Shown one piece after another: positions 33,243 to 41,890 of a stretch of DNA of 50,277 bases. How positions within the stretch are numbered: position 1 is the first letter of the stretch; each line of letters opens with the position of its first letter. The stretch comes from an uncultured Oscillospiraceae bacterium (GTDB taxonomy: Bacteria > Bacillota > Clostridia > Oscillospirales > Acutalibacteraceae), in the NCBI GenBank assembly GCA_900554535.1, contig USIA01000002.1, positions 1 through 50,277 on the forward strand. The letters are read 5' to 3'. A program made the position numbers and the translations under genes. The notes below the pieces were generated by a model. The model did not search any database and was not told the origin of the DNA. It saw nothing but the letters and a program-made list of their open reading frames with translations.

Positions 33243-35627
33243 ATGGAGCAAGAGAATCAAACATTGGCTTTGCAGCCTGATGTGCCGGTTAAACTGCCGA
33301 CAATGGCACTGCGTGGCTTGGTTATTTTTCCCGGAATGACGCTTCAATTTGATGTGGGGCGCAAAAAGTCCATTTTGGCTTTGGCCAATGCAATGGAAGA
33401 AAACCAGCTTGTCTTTCTGGTGACACAAAAAGATCTGGAGGAAGGAGATCCAACCGAAAAGGATCTTTATAAAATGGGCGTGATTGCGCGCATCCGTCAG
33501 GTGGTGCGCCGGTCAGACGATGGCATCCACATGTTTGCAGAGGGCATTTGCCGCGCCAAATTGCTGTCTATGTCAAGTGAGAAGCCGTTCCTAATTGCGG
33601 AGGTTTCCCCAATTGAGGAGCACAAAAGACGCACAACGGCGAATGCAGAGGCGCTAATCCGCTATACGCAATCGTTATTTGAGGATTATATTCAGAATTT
33701 CACCCATGTGCCGCCCGATATCATTATGGGGGTCATTAAACAGAAGGATTGCGGGGAACTGGCGGACTACATCGCCATGAATATTTCCATGGATTACAGC
33801 AAAAAGCAGGAAATCCTGGAAGAGCTGCATTCTTACCGCCGTCTGCAAAAGCTCAGCACTATGCTGAAAAGCGAGTTGGAAATTCTGAAGATCGAGGCAA
33901 AGATTTCTGAAAAAGCGAAAAGCCAGATCGATGAAAACCAGCGCGATTATTATTTGCGCGAGCAGATGCGTGCAATTGCGGACGAACTGGGAGAGGATGA
34001 CAATCCGCTGGCGGAGGCCGATCAGTTGCGGGACCGCATCCAGAAAGCAGGTCTGCCGGATCTGCAGCGCGAGAAATTGCTCAAAGAGTGCGACCGCCTT
34101 GCAAAGATGCCGGAAGGCTCTCATGAAGGCAGCGTAATTGTCTCCTATGTGGAGACCTGTCTGTCTCTGCCATGGAGCAAAGCGTCTAAGGACGTCTTTG
34201 ACCTGCAAAAAGCACGGCGCATATTGGACCGCGATCATTATGGCTTGGAGAAGGTCAAGGACCGCATTGTGGAGACGCTGGCCGTTAAAAAATTGAATCC
34301 GAATGCCAAGGGGCAGATTCTTTGCCTGGTCGGCCCGCCAGGCGTCGGCAAAACAAGCATTGCACATTCGATTGCAGAGGCTGTTGGCCGCAAATATGTG
34401 CGGGTCAGTTTGGGTGGCGTGCGCGATGAATCCGACATCCGGGGCCACCGCCGCACCTATATCGGCGCAATGCCCGGGCGCATCATCAATGCAATCAGGC
34501 AGGCGGGCACCAACAATCCGGTTTTGCTGCTTGATGAGATCGATAAACTCGGCAACGATTTCCGCGGCGATCCATCTTCAGCTTTGCTGGAGGTTCTGGA
34601 CCCGGAGCAGAATAACACGTTTGTGGATCACTACATTGATATGCCATTTGATTTGAGCAAGGTGTTTTTCATCACGACGGCGAATGATGCGAGTGCGATT
34701 CCGGAGCCACTGTATGACCGTATGGATGTGATCCCGCTTGGCAGCTATACGGTAGAGGAAAAGTACCACATTGCGACGAAGCATCTGATCCCCAAGCAAT
34801 TGAAGGAACACGGCATTAGCGCAAAGAATCTTCGGTTCACTTCACCGGCCGTGCGTGCAATTATCGAGGGCTATACCCGTGAAGCGGGCGTACGTGGTTT
34901 GGAACGGCAGATTGCGAAAATTTGCCGCAAAAGCGCCATCAAGATTGTGGATGACCCGGAAGTCCAACTGCGCATCACACCCAAGAGCCTGGCGGATCTG
35001 CTGGGGCCGCGCAAGTTCCACAACGACGAGCTGAACAAGAAGGATATGGTCGGCCTTGTCAACGGTCTGGCATGGACCAGTGTTGGCGGTGAAATGCTTC
35101 CCATCGAAGTGGCCGTCATGACGGGTACCGGAAAGATCGAACTGACCGGTTCCCTCGGCGATGTAATGAAGGAGTCGGCGCGTACTGCCATCAGCTGTAT
35201 CCGGACACGTGCAGATCGTCTTGGAATCCAGCAGGACTTTTATAACAAATATGATATCCATATCCATGCGCCAGAGGGCGCAGTGCCGAAAGATGGACCG
35301 AGTGCGGGCGCAGCCATGGCTACGGCCATTACCAGTGCCTTGACGGATATCCCGATTCGCCACGACCTGGCAATGACCGGCGAGATTACCCTTTTGGGCC
35401 GCATTTTGCCCATCGGTGGCCTGCGGGAAAAGACGATGGCTGCCTATCGGGCGGGCATCAAAACGGTCGTCATTCCATCAGAAAATGTACCGGACTTGGC
35501 AGAAGTCGATAAAGTGGTCAAGGATAAAGTGGAATTTTTGCCGGTTGAACAGATTGATCAGGTGTTGGATATTGCGCTGACGCGCCATCCGGAACCGCGC
35601 AAGCAGGAGAATGCACATGAAAATTGA
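33243..35627 (+). CDS. lon: ATP-dependent protease Lon (LonA)
   Basis: 794 aa. A LON substrate-binding N-terminal domain (VKLPTMALRGLVIFPGMTL) and a coiled helical region precede the AAA+ domain with Walker A GPPGVGKTS (about residues 361-369). The C-terminal protease domain has catalytic Ser in PKDGPSAGAAMATA (about 686) and the Lys in GLREKTMAAYRAG. It degrades damaged and regulatory proteins. AAGGAGAAAAGCG precedes the ATG. engB overlaps its end by 11 bases. Confidence 0.98.
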   Translation: MEQENQTLALQPDVPVKLPTMALRGLVIFPGMTLQFDVGRKKSILALANAMEENQLVFLVTQKDLEEGDPTEKDLYKMGVIARIRQVVRRSDDGIHMFAEGICRAKLLSMSSEKPFLIAEVSPIEEHKRRTTANAEALIRYTQSLFEDYIQNFTHVPPDIIMGVIKQKDCGELADYIAMNISMDYSKKQEILEELHSYRRLQKLSTMLKSELEILKIEAKISEKAKSQIDENQRDYYLREQMRAIADELGEDDNPLAEADQLRDRIQKAGLPDLQREKLLKECDRLAKMPEGSHEGSVIVSYVETCLSLPWSKASKDVFDLQKARRILDRDHYGLEKVKDRIVETLAVKKLNPNAKGQILCLVGPPGVGKTSIAHSIAEAVGRKYVRVSLGGVRDESDIRGHRRTYIGAMPGRIINAIRQAGTNNPVLLLDEIDKLGNDFRGDPSSALLEVLDPEQNNTFVDHYIDMPFDLSKVFFITTANDASAIPEPLYDRMDVIPLGSYTVEEKYHIATKHLIPKQLKEHGISAKNLRFTSPAVRAIIEGYTREAGVRGLERQIAKICRKSAIKIVDDPEVQLRITPKSLADLLGPRKFHNDELNKKDMVGLVNGLAWTSVGGEMLPIEVAVMTGTGKIELTGSLGDVMKESARTAISCIRTRADRLGIQQDFYNKYDIHIHAPEGAVPKDGPSAGAAMATAITSALTDIPIRHDLAMTGEITLLGRILPIGGLREKTMAAYRAGIKTVVIPSENVPDLAEVDKVVKDKVEFLPVEQIDQVLDIALTRHPEPRKQENAHEN

Positions 35628-36201
35628 GACGGCCCGGTTTGAATTTTCTGCGGGGACGCTAGCGCAAATTCCGCCGGGTGACCTTCCTGAAATTGTCTTT
35701 TCGGGGAAATCCAATGTTGGAAAATCGACGTTGATCAATAAGTTGCTCAATCGAAAATCGCTGGCACGTGTGAGCGCGAAACCGGGCAAGACGGCGACAA
35801 TCAATTCCTATCTGCTGGACACCTGCCGCTTGATTGACCTTCCAGGATATGGATACGCCAAGGTTTCCAGAGCTGAAAAACAACGCTGGGCGCAGCTGGT
35901 GAACGGGTATCTGGAATCGGACCGTCCGATTGCGCTGGTGGTGCAGATTATTGATATTCGCCATGACCCGACGCAGGATGATCGGCAGATGATTCAGTAT
36001 TTGCTGGATCGCGCAATGCCATTTGTGGTGGTTGCCACCAAAAGCGACAAACTCAATGCCACGCAGCGCCGGGAGCGATTGGCGGCGCTGGAGGAATTGT
36101 TTGCAGGCGCAGGCATTGTATTTTTTCCATTTTCGGCTGTGAAAGGGGAAGGCGTGGAAACGCTGCGAGAACGGATTGACAGCCTTTGCACGCCCGATTA
36201 A
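35617..36201 (+). CDS. engB: Ribosome biogenesis GTP-binding protein YsxC/YihA/EngB
   Basis: 194 aa from ATG 35617, six or seven bases after AGGAGA; an ATG six bases earlier is too close to that site. GTPase motifs: G1 GKSNVGKSTL, G3 DLPGYGYAK and G4 TKSDKL. It helps assemble the 50S subunit. It is coupled to lon, as in most Firmicutes. Confidence 0.96.
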   Translation: MKIETARFEFSAGTLAQIPPGDLPEIVFSGKSNVGKSTLINKLLNRKSLARVSAKPGKTATINSYLLDTCRLIDLPGYGYAKVSRAEKQRWAQLVNGYLESDRPIALVVQIIDIRHDPTQDDRQMIQYLLDRAMPFVVVATKSDKLNATQRRERLAALEELFAGAGIVFFPFSAVKGEGVETLRERIDSLCTPD

Positions 36202-36262
36202 ACATATTACGCTTACGAGAATCCGACGAGGTTTTGGGCGGCCGCATGATGTCACGCGACCC

Positions 36263-36291
36263 TTTACTTTAGCAGTTTCACAGTGTAAAAT
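36263..36291 (+). promoter_or_regulatory. Promoter for the yerC-methyltransferase-hslO unit
   Basis: TTTACT (36263-36268) and TAAAAT (36286-36291) are 17 bases apart, 35 bases before the GTG start of the regulator gene. Confidence 0.55.
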
Positions 36292-36325
36292 GGTTGTGTG
36301 ATTAATTCATAAGGAGTTGTCAATT

Positions 36326-36649
36326 GTGAATTCCAAAATTAAAGATGAAAGCGTGGACTTTTTATTTCAGGCGATTTTATCTCTGAAAACGCAGGAAGAA
36401 TGCTACGCATTTTTCGAGGATCTCTGTACGGTCCCGGAGATTAAGGCGATGTCTCAGCGCCTGCTGGTGGCCCATATGCTGAGCACAAAGCGTGTTTACA
36501 GCGACATTGTGGCCCAGACGGGTGCCTCTACCGCAACCATCAGCCGTGTGAACCGTTCCCTGAATTATGGATGCGATGGATATAAATTGGTTTTTGACCG
36601 CTTGGACGCTGATAAGCAACAGGGGCAAACCAAATCTGAATCCAAATGA
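36326..36649 (+). CDS. yerC: YerC/YecD family TrpR-related regulator
   Basis: 107 aa from GTG 36326, nine bases after AAGGAG; a TTG at 36317 abuts that site. The central part reads EDLCTVPEIKAMSQRLLVAHML, then YSDIVAQTGASTATISRVNRSL. This is a helix-turn-helix of the TrpR superfamily, YerC/YecD group. The targets are unknown. It may control its own operon, which overlaps into a methyltransferase gene. Confidence 0.9.
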   Translation: MNSKIKDESVDFLFQAILSLKTQEECYAFFEDLCTVPEIKAMSQRLLVAHMLSTKRVYSDIVAQTGASTATISRVNRSLNYGCDGYKLVFDRLDADKQQGQTKSESK

Positions 36650-37395
36650 GTTACGACGTATTTGCCAGGTACTATGATGCCTTGACCCAGAATGTCGGCT
36701 ATGCAGAGCGCGCAGACTATCTCTGTGCGCTCTTAGACCGTTATCACCATCCGGCGGGCGAGACGCTCGATCTGGCCTGCGGGACCGGCAGTCTGACGCT
36801 GGCTTTGAAGCAACGCGGGCTTGATATTTATGGGGTGGATGGCAGTGTGGAGATGCTCGCGCAGGCGCAGGCCAAAGCCGCAGAAGCCGGGGAACAAATT
36901 CTCTTTCTGCACCAGAAAATGCAGGCGCTGGACCTCTATGGCTCCGTCAATACGGTGTTTTGTACCTTGGATAGCCTGAATCATCTGCCCACAGAGCGGG
37001 ATTTGCAGGCCACATTTGCGTGTGTGGCACGCTTCCTCGAATCGGACGGCCTGTTTGTATTCGATATGAACACGCCCTATAAACACAAGGAAGTGCTGGG
37101 GAACAACACCTTTGTATATGATACGGATACGGTATACTGCGTTTGGCAAAATCATTATTTTCCAGCAGGATGCCGGGTGGCAATTGAACTTGATTTTTTT
37201 GCGCGTGAGGGAATGCTTTACCGACGCAAGAGCGAACGCTTTTTTGAGCGGGCCTATGAGATTCCACGTATCCGGCAGAATTTGCAGCGGGCGGGCCTAA
37301 ATTTGCTCGATACCTTTGCAGAGCAGAGCTTTTCAACGCCTGTTGCAGACACACAGCGCGTGGTTTTTGTCGCGCGCAAACCGGAGCACGCATAA
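36646..37395 (+). CDS. Class I SAM-dependent methyltransferase
   Basis: 249 aa. The SAM-binding motif I LDLACGTGSLTLALKQRG and the acidic motif II region YGVDGSVEML are clear, followed by FCTLDSLNHLP. The starting block MSYDVFARYYDALTQNV matches a conserved clostridial methyltransferase group lacking a known substrate. The ATG overlaps the regulator stop by 4 bases, so the two are coupled. Confidence 0.85.
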   Translation: MSYDVFARYYDALTQNVGYAERADYLCALLDRYHHPAGETLDLACGTGSLTLALKQRGLDIYGVDGSVEMLAQAQAKAAEAGEQILFLHQKMQALDLYGSVNTVFCTLDSLNHLPTERDLQATFACVARFLESDGLFVFDMNTPYKHKEVLGNNTFVYDTDTVYCVWQNHYFPAGCRVAIELDFFAREGMLYRRKSERFFERAYEIPRIRQNLQRAGLNLLDTFAEQSFSTPVADTQRVVFVARKPEHA

Positions 37396-37410
37396 ACGAA
37401 GGGGAGTAGC

Positions 37411-38301
37411 ATGGATAGATTGATTCGCTGTATTACCAAGTCCGGAGGCTTGATGGCCTGCGCCGCTGACACAACTTATCTGGTTGCGACCGCGCAACAG
37501 ATTCACGGGCTGCATGCAGTGGGCACAGCGGCGTTTGGCCGCCTGTTGACAGGTGCTTCCATGATGGGGTCCCTGCTAAAGGGAGAATGCGCCACGGTGC
37601 AGCTCAAAATCGATGGCGGCGGTCCTTTGGGTCCGATGATCGCGCTTGCAGACAGCCACGGCAATTGTAGGGGCACTGTGCGCAATCCGGCAGTTGATTT
37701 GCCGCTTAAGCCCAACGGGAAACTGGATGTCGGGGCTGCCGTGGGCAGTGATGGTCTTTTGGGCGTTATGCGGGACGATGGGGAAGGCCACACTTATACT
37801 GGCCAGGTGAAGTTGCTGTCGGGGGAAATTGCGGAGGACATTGCCTCTTACTTTGCGGTCAGCGAACAGGTGCCCGCTGTCTGCGCACTGGGCGTCCTGG
37901 TCGGCAAGGAGGATCCAAACCAACTCTTGGCCGGCGGCCTGTTGATCCAGGTGATGCCGGGGGCTACTCAGACGGAAATTGACCGGCTCGAGCGCAATGC
38001 ACAGACGCTTTCTCCAGTAACCCACATGCTGGCACAGGGCATGTCCATCGAAGATATGTGTGCATGCGCGTTGGAAGGGCTGCCCTTTGAGGAGCTTGCC
38101 AGCAGCCAAATTGCTTATACATGCGATTGTTCTCGCGCGCGTGTCGAGCGCGCTTTTTCCTCTTTGCGGCCGGATGAAATCCGCTCCCTTGCAGATGAAA
38201 CAGGCTTTGCAGAGGCAAAGTGTCAATATTGCGGCCGCACATATCGCTTTTCCAAAGAAGAGTTGGATAGTATTGCCAAACGAGTGGAAGGCAGGCACTA
38301 A
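37411..38301 (+). CDS. hslO: Redox-regulated chaperone Hsp33
   Basis: 296 aa. N-terminal folding domain (MDRLIRCITKSGGLMACAADTT) and the C-terminal redox switch with four zinc Cys in CDCSRARVERAF and CQYCGRTYRF. Under oxidative stress the zinc is released and the chaperone is activated. The ATG follows AAGGGGAG and lies 15 bases after the methyltransferase gene. Confidence 0.96.
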   Translation: MDRLIRCITKSGGLMACAADTTYLVATAQQIHGLHAVGTAAFGRLLTGASMMGSLLKGECATVQLKIDGGGPLGPMIALADSHGNCRGTVRNPAVDLPLKPNGKLDVGAAVGSDGLLGVMRDDGEGHTYTGQVKLLSGEIAEDIASYFAVSEQVPAVCALGVLVGKEDPNQLLAGGLLIQVMPGATQTEIDRLERNAQTLSPVTHMLAQGMSIEDMCACALEGLPFEELASSQIAYTCDCSRARVERAFSSLRPDEIRSLADETGFAEAKCQYCGRTYRFSKEELDSIAKRVEGRH

Positions 38302-38329
38302 AAAATTTGACTTTTTTTAAAAATAGGTG

Positions 38330-38358
38330 TTGACATTCCGAATCAAGCGTTATATAAT
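38330..38358 (+). promoter_or_regulatory. Strong promoter for the tRNA cluster
   Basis: Perfect TTGACA (38330-38335) and perfect TATAAT (38353-38358), 17 bases apart, ending 31 bases before the first tRNA. Confidence 0.93.
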
Positions 38359-38389
38359 AATAGACGTCGCTGAAACACATAAGCGAATC

Positions 38390-38466
38390 GGGAGCATAGC
38401 TCAGCTGGTTAGAGCACCTGCCTTACAAGCAGGGGGTCATAGGTTCGAGTCCTATTGTTCCCACCA
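38390..38466 (+). tRNA. tRNA-Val (TAC)
   Basis: A 77-base cloverleaf. The acceptor stem GGGAGCA/TGTTCCC is closed with discriminator A and encoded CCA. The anticodon loop CTTACAA gives TAC. Confidence 0.96.
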
Positions 38467-38471
38467 TCAGT

Positions 38472-38548
38472 GGCTCGGTAGTTCAGCTGGTTAGAACGCT
38501 AGCCTGTCACGCTAGAGGTCGACGGTTCGATCCCGTTCCGAGTCGCCA
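38472..38548 (+). tRNA. tRNA-Asp (GTC)
   Basis: A 77-base cloverleaf. Acceptor stem GGCTCGG/CCGAGTC, discriminator G and encoded CCA. The anticodon loop CTGTCAC gives GTC. Confidence 0.96.
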
Positions 38549-38551
38549 CTT

Positions 38552-38627
38552 GCCTCTGTAGCTCAGTCGGTAGAGCAGGGGACTGAAAATCCCCGTGTCG
38601 GTGGTTCGATTCCGCCCGGAGGCACCA
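38552..38627 (+). tRNA. tRNA-Phe (GAA)
   Basis: A 76-base cloverleaf. Acceptor stem GCCTCTG/CGGAGGC with one G-U pair, discriminator A and encoded CCA. The anticodon loop CTGAAAA gives GAA. Confidence 0.96.
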
Positions 38628-38631
38628 TTTT

Positions 38632-38707
38632 GCGAACGTAGCTCATCTGGTAGAGCGCCACCTTGCCAAGGTGGAGGTAGCGAGTTCGAGCCTCGTCGTT
38701 CGCTCCA
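38632..38707 (+). tRNA. tRNA-Gly (GCC)
   Basis: A 76-base cloverleaf. Acceptor stem GCGAACG/CGTTCGC, discriminator T and encoded CCA. The anticodon loop TTGCCAA gives GCC. Confidence 0.96.
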
Positions 38708-38712
38708 ATTTT

Positions 38713-38787
38713 GGCGTCATAGCCAAGTGGTAAGGCATGGGTCTGCAAAACCCTGATGCCCCAGTTCGAATCTGGGTGACGCCTCCA
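38713..38787 (+). tRNA. tRNA-Cys (GCA)
   Basis: A 75-base cloverleaf. Acceptor stem GGCGTCA/TGACGCC, discriminator T and encoded CCA. The anticodon loop CTGCAAA gives GCA. Confidence 0.95.
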
Positions 38788-38794
38788 AATTGAG

Positions 38795-38829
38795 AAAGGA
38801 CAGAGGACTTTGGTCTTCTGTCCTTTTTT
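38795..38829 (+). terminator. Intrinsic terminator after the tRNA cluster
   Basis: A 10-bp stem (38795-38804 with 38817-38826) continues into an inner GGAC/GTCT stem and is followed by a T run. Confidence 0.9.
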
Positions 38830-38853
38830 GCGACTGTGAGGAGGGGAGCTGCT

Positions 38854-39387
38854 TTGCCTTTACTGGAAACCGTGGTTCATCCACTGAAACCGGTTTTTGC
38901 GTCAGATGCGCGTGTCCTGATTTTAGGGACGATGCCATCTCCCAAATCCCGTGAGGTACGCTTTTATTATGGGCATCCGCAAAACCGTTTTTGGCGGGTA
39001 ATGACGGTTGTTTTGGGGGAGCCGGCGCTTCCTCTGACCAATGCGGACAAGGCCGCCATGATGCAGCGCCACCGCATCGCCTTGTGGGATGTGCTCCACA
39101 GTTGCAAAATTGCGGGCGCTTCAGACGCCAGCATCCGGGAGCCAGTGGCAAATCCGATTGCCGGGCTCATACAATGCACTGCGATTCGTACAGTTTTTAC
39201 AACCGGAAAGCGGGCGCACAGCCTGTATGAGAAACTGGTGTACCCGGAGACAGGATTGCACGCCACAGCGCTGCCTTCTACCAGCCCGGCCAACTGTCGA
39301 ATATCGCTGCAAGAATTGGTTGCGGCCTATCAATGCGTGCGAGATGCATCGGAACGGCCTGGCTTTGGGCAAGGCCACAGTTATTGA
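38854..39387 (+). CDS. DNA-deoxyinosine (hypoxanthine) glycosylase, uracil-DNA glycosylase superfamily
   Basis: 177 aa from TTG 38854, six or seven bases after GAGGAGGGGA; the GTG at 38836 lies before that site. The block RVLILGTMPSPKSREVRFYYGHPQNRFW is typical of the TIGR04274-type glycosylases, which remove hypoxanthine formed by adenine deamination. SFPSTSPAN-like ALPSTSPAN near the C terminus is the second active-site loop. The gene directly follows the tRNA terminator and probably has a weak promoter within it. Confidence 0.85.
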   Translation: MPLLETVVHPLKPVFASDARVLILGTMPSPKSREVRFYYGHPQNRFWRVMTVVLGEPALPLTNADKAAMMQRHRIALWDVLHSCKIAGASDASIREPVANPIAGLIQCTAIRTVFTTGKRAHSLYEKLVYPETGLHATALPSTSPANCRISLQELVAAYQCVRDASERPGFGQGHSY

Positions 39388-39466
39388 AAGAGCTTCTGTG
39401 CTGTCCGTCTGAGTGGGCGGCATTTTTGTGTTTTACGACGCATATGCTGTCGCAGAGGTGGTGCGC

Positions 39467-40207
39467 ATGAAAGCGTCCTATAAAAATCTGCTGACTGTTG
39501 CCGCACTGGTCGTTTGCTGTCTGGTGTTTCTCGCATTGACCTATTTTGCATATACGCACACTGCTCGCACTGCGGCTGCCCAGGCGGTCGTACAGCCCCA
39601 GGTGCTGCTGGATGCCGGACATGGGGGCGAGGATGGAGGCACCGTCGGCCGCTCGGCTATGCCGGAAAAGGATATCAATTTAGACATTGCCAAAAGGCTG
39701 GAACAAAAGTTGACAGAGCAGGGATGCCAGGTATTCATGACGCGCAATGAGGATGTGATGCTGGGGGATAGCAGCCTGTCAACAATTCGAGAACGGAAGG
39801 TTTCTGATTTACACAAACGGCTTGAAATTTTGCAGGCACATCCGGATGCTTTGTTTATCAGTATCCATCAAAATCATTTTTCTGACGGTGTCTACAGCGG
39901 CGCCCAGGTTTTTTATTCGCAAAACAATCCAGAAAGCTTGTCGCTTGCAGAATCCGTACGTTCGGCGATTGTCACGTTTATACAGCCGGAAAATAAACGT
40001 CAGAATAAACCGGCCGGTAAGTCCATCTATTTGCTTTGGAACGCACAGACGCCGGCTGTGCTGGTGGAATGCGGCTTTCTCTCCAATGCCTCAGAGGCAG
40101 CCTTGTTGAATCAAGAGGCTTACCGTCAAAAAATGGCGGATGCCATCGCTTCTGGCACGTTGTCCTATATTCAGGAGAAACGCGGGCAGAATGGAGAGGG
40201 GACATAA
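39467..40207 (+). CDS. cwlD: N-acetylmuramoyl-L-alanine amidase (CwlD-like)
   Basis: 246 aa from ATG 39467. An N-terminal signal-anchor helix (LLTVAALVVCCLVFLALTYF) is followed by an Amidase_3 zinc domain. LDAGHGGEDGGTVG (first zinc His), the Glu in KDINLDIAKRLEQ, SIHQNHF (second His) and VLVECGFLSN (catalytic Glu) are visible. CwlD acts with PdaA to make muramic-delta-lactam in the spore cortex. Other Amidase_3 proteins split septal wall, but the size and anchor fit CwlD best. Confidence 0.85.
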   Translation: MKASYKNLLTVAALVVCCLVFLALTYFAYTHTARTAAAQAVVQPQVLLDAGHGGEDGGTVGRSAMPEKDINLDIAKRLEQKLTEQGCQVFMTRNEDVMLGDSSLSTIRERKVSDLHKRLEILQAHPDALFISIHQNHFSDGVYSGAQVFYSQNNPESLSLAESVRSAIVTFIQPENKRQNKPAGKSIYLLWNAQTPAVLVECGFLSNASEAALLNQEAYRQKMADAIASGTLSYIQEKRGQNGEGT

Positions 40208-40211
40208 ATGC

Positions 40212-40240
40212 TTGTATTCCCGTACAGGGTTCGGTATAAT
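40212..40240 (+). promoter_or_regulatory. SigmaA-type promoter for radA
   Basis: TTGTAT (40212-40217) and perfect TATAAT (40235-40240), 17 bases apart. A short CCGCC/GGCGG hairpin (40268-40286) lies in the leader before radA. Confidence 0.8.
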
Positions 40241-40305
40241 GAATAAAGTACCATAAAAAATGCAACCCCGCCATGTGGGTTGGCGGAAGAAGAGGTTGAT
40301 TGTGC

Positions 40306-41688
40306 GTGGCAAGCAGGGCGAAAAGCGTCTATCAATGTAGTGAATGTGGGTACGAATCTGCCAAGTGGTACGGAAAGTGCCCTGGCTGTGGCGCCTGGAA
40401 TACCATGCAGGAGGTGCTTCGTGAGCCAACGCCGTCACCTTCCACAGCTGCACGCCGCAGTGGTGGCAGCAGCCAGAGCATGGCGCGCCCGCTGTCCATC
40501 CGCGAGATCCGGATGGATGATGAGGTACGCTATCAAACGGGGGTTTCGGAGTTGGATCGCGTGCTCGGCGGCGGCATTGTCAAGGGTTCCCTGATTTTGA
40601 TTAGCGGCGAGCCGGGCATCGGAAAATCGACCATCCTGCTGCAAATATGCCAGTATCTTGGCCAAACCCTGCGCATTCTGTATGTATCCGGCGAGGAATC
40701 GGCGCGCCAGCTTCGTTTGCGCGCTGACCGTTTAGGAGTGGATTCCCAAAATCTGCTGGTATTGACAGAAACGGACATCCAGTCAGTTTTGGAACAGGTG
40801 CGGGAGATAAAGCCGGATTTATTGATGATCGATTCCATTCAAACGATGAATTTTGCGGAGCTGAATTCCTCTCCCGGCAGTGTGACGCAGGTCCGGGAGT
40901 GTACGAATGCGATTATGCATGTGGCCAAAGATCTAGAAATTCCGGCAATTCTGGTTGGACATGTCAATAAGGATGGCGCCATCGCAGGCCCAAAAGTATT
41001 GGAGCATATCGTGGATGCTGTACTGTATTTTGAGGGCGACCGCCAGATGAGCTATCGAATTTTGCGTGCCGTAAAAAACCGATACGGTTCCACCAATGAA
41101 ATTGGCGTGTTTGATATGGGCGAAAATGGCCTGCACCAGGTCAGCAACCCCTCTCAGGCGATGTTGGAGGGGCGGCCGGAAAATGTCTCAGGGACCTGCG
41201 TCACGTGCGTAATTGAGGGCAGCCGTCCGATTCTGGCGGAGATTCAAGGCCTGGCGACAACTTCAGGATTTGGCAATCCTCGCCGTATGTCCACTGGTTT
41301 TGATAACAACCGCATGAACCTGTTGCTGGCTGTTTTGGAAAAGAGAGCAGGGTATTATTTCTCCAATCTGGATGCTTATTTAAATGTGGTAGGCGGCCTG
41401 CGTTTGGACGACCCTGCTTGTGACTTGGCGGTTGCGATGGCCATGGTGTCCAGTCTGAAGGACATACCGGTTGCAGAGGACGCGGTCGTGTTTGGGGAGG
41501 TCGGTTTAGCCGGAGAGATCCGATCTGTTCAGCATATCGAGATGCGTATTAGTGAAGCACAGCGGATGGGCTTTTGCAAATGTATCCTGCCGTGGCACAG
41601 TTTGCGCCAGGTCAGCGGCTCCCGCAAGGGCATGACGCTGATTGGCGTCAAAAATGTGCGGGAGGCTTTTGCGGCGGTTCAGGCGTAA
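40306..41688 (+). CDS. radA: DNA repair protein RadA/Sms
   Basis: 460 aa from GTG 40306; a TTG six bases earlier is too close to the AGAGG site. The N-terminal zinc finger CSECGYESAKWYGKCPGCGAW precedes a RecA-like core with Walker A GEPGIGKST and the RadA-specific KNRYGSTNEIGVFDM motif. The C-terminal domain is Lon-protease-like but inactive. RadA helps branch migration in recombinational repair. Its last 41 bases overlap a small gene on the opposite strand. Confidence 0.97.
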   Translation: MASRAKSVYQCSECGYESAKWYGKCPGCGAWNTMQEVLREPTPSPSTAARRSGGSSQSMARPLSIREIRMDDEVRYQTGVSELDRVLGGGIVKGSLILISGEPGIGKSTILLQICQYLGQTLRILYVSGEESARQLRLRADRLGVDSQNLLVLTETDIQSVLEQVREIKPDLLMIDSIQTMNFAELNSSPGSVTQVRECTNAIMHVAKDLEIPAILVGHVNKDGAIAGPKVLEHIVDAVLYFEGDRQMSYRILRAVKNRYGSTNEIGVFDMGENGLHQVSNPSQAMLEGRPENVSGTCVTCVIEGSRPILAEIQGLATTSGFGNPRRMSTGFDNNRMNLLLAVLEKRAGYYFSNLDAYLNVVGGLRLDDPACDLAVAMAMVSSLKDIPVAEDAVVFGEVGLAGEIRSVQHIEMRISEAQRMGFCKCILPWHSLRQVSGSRKGMTLIGVKNVREAFAAVQA

Positions 41689-41842
41689 GCGGGACGCCAT
41701 TTTCGTAGTCCGCTCTGGACAGTACCTGCATGCAGCGCACACAGCCGTTTGGCTCATAGCGAGCGATTGGAGAGGGCGGTTCCACGGTACAGTATCCATT
41801 CTTTTGAAACATACAGTCTTGATCGCAATGGATCAGCATCAT
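41648..41842 (-). CDS. Small Cys-rich protein (64 aa), antisense to the radA end
   Basis: Read on the - strand from ATG 41842, eight bases after GAGGTGA, to TGA at 41648. Five Cys fall in two groups: HCDQDCMFQKNGYC near the N terminus and GCVRC in the middle. This resembles the short Cys-rich proteins of Clostridia that carry a CX3C...C pattern and are of unknown function. Metal binding is possible but not shown. It converges with radA and overlaps its last 41 bases. It is the only - strand gene before 43866. Confidence 0.65.
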   Translation of the reverse strand: MMLIHCDQDCMFQKNGYCTVEPPSPIARYEPNGCVRCMQVLSRADYENGVPLTPEPPQKPPAHF

Positions 41843-41890
41843 AATCACCTCACAACGATAGTGTTGGAGGAATGACAGGGGATTATACGC

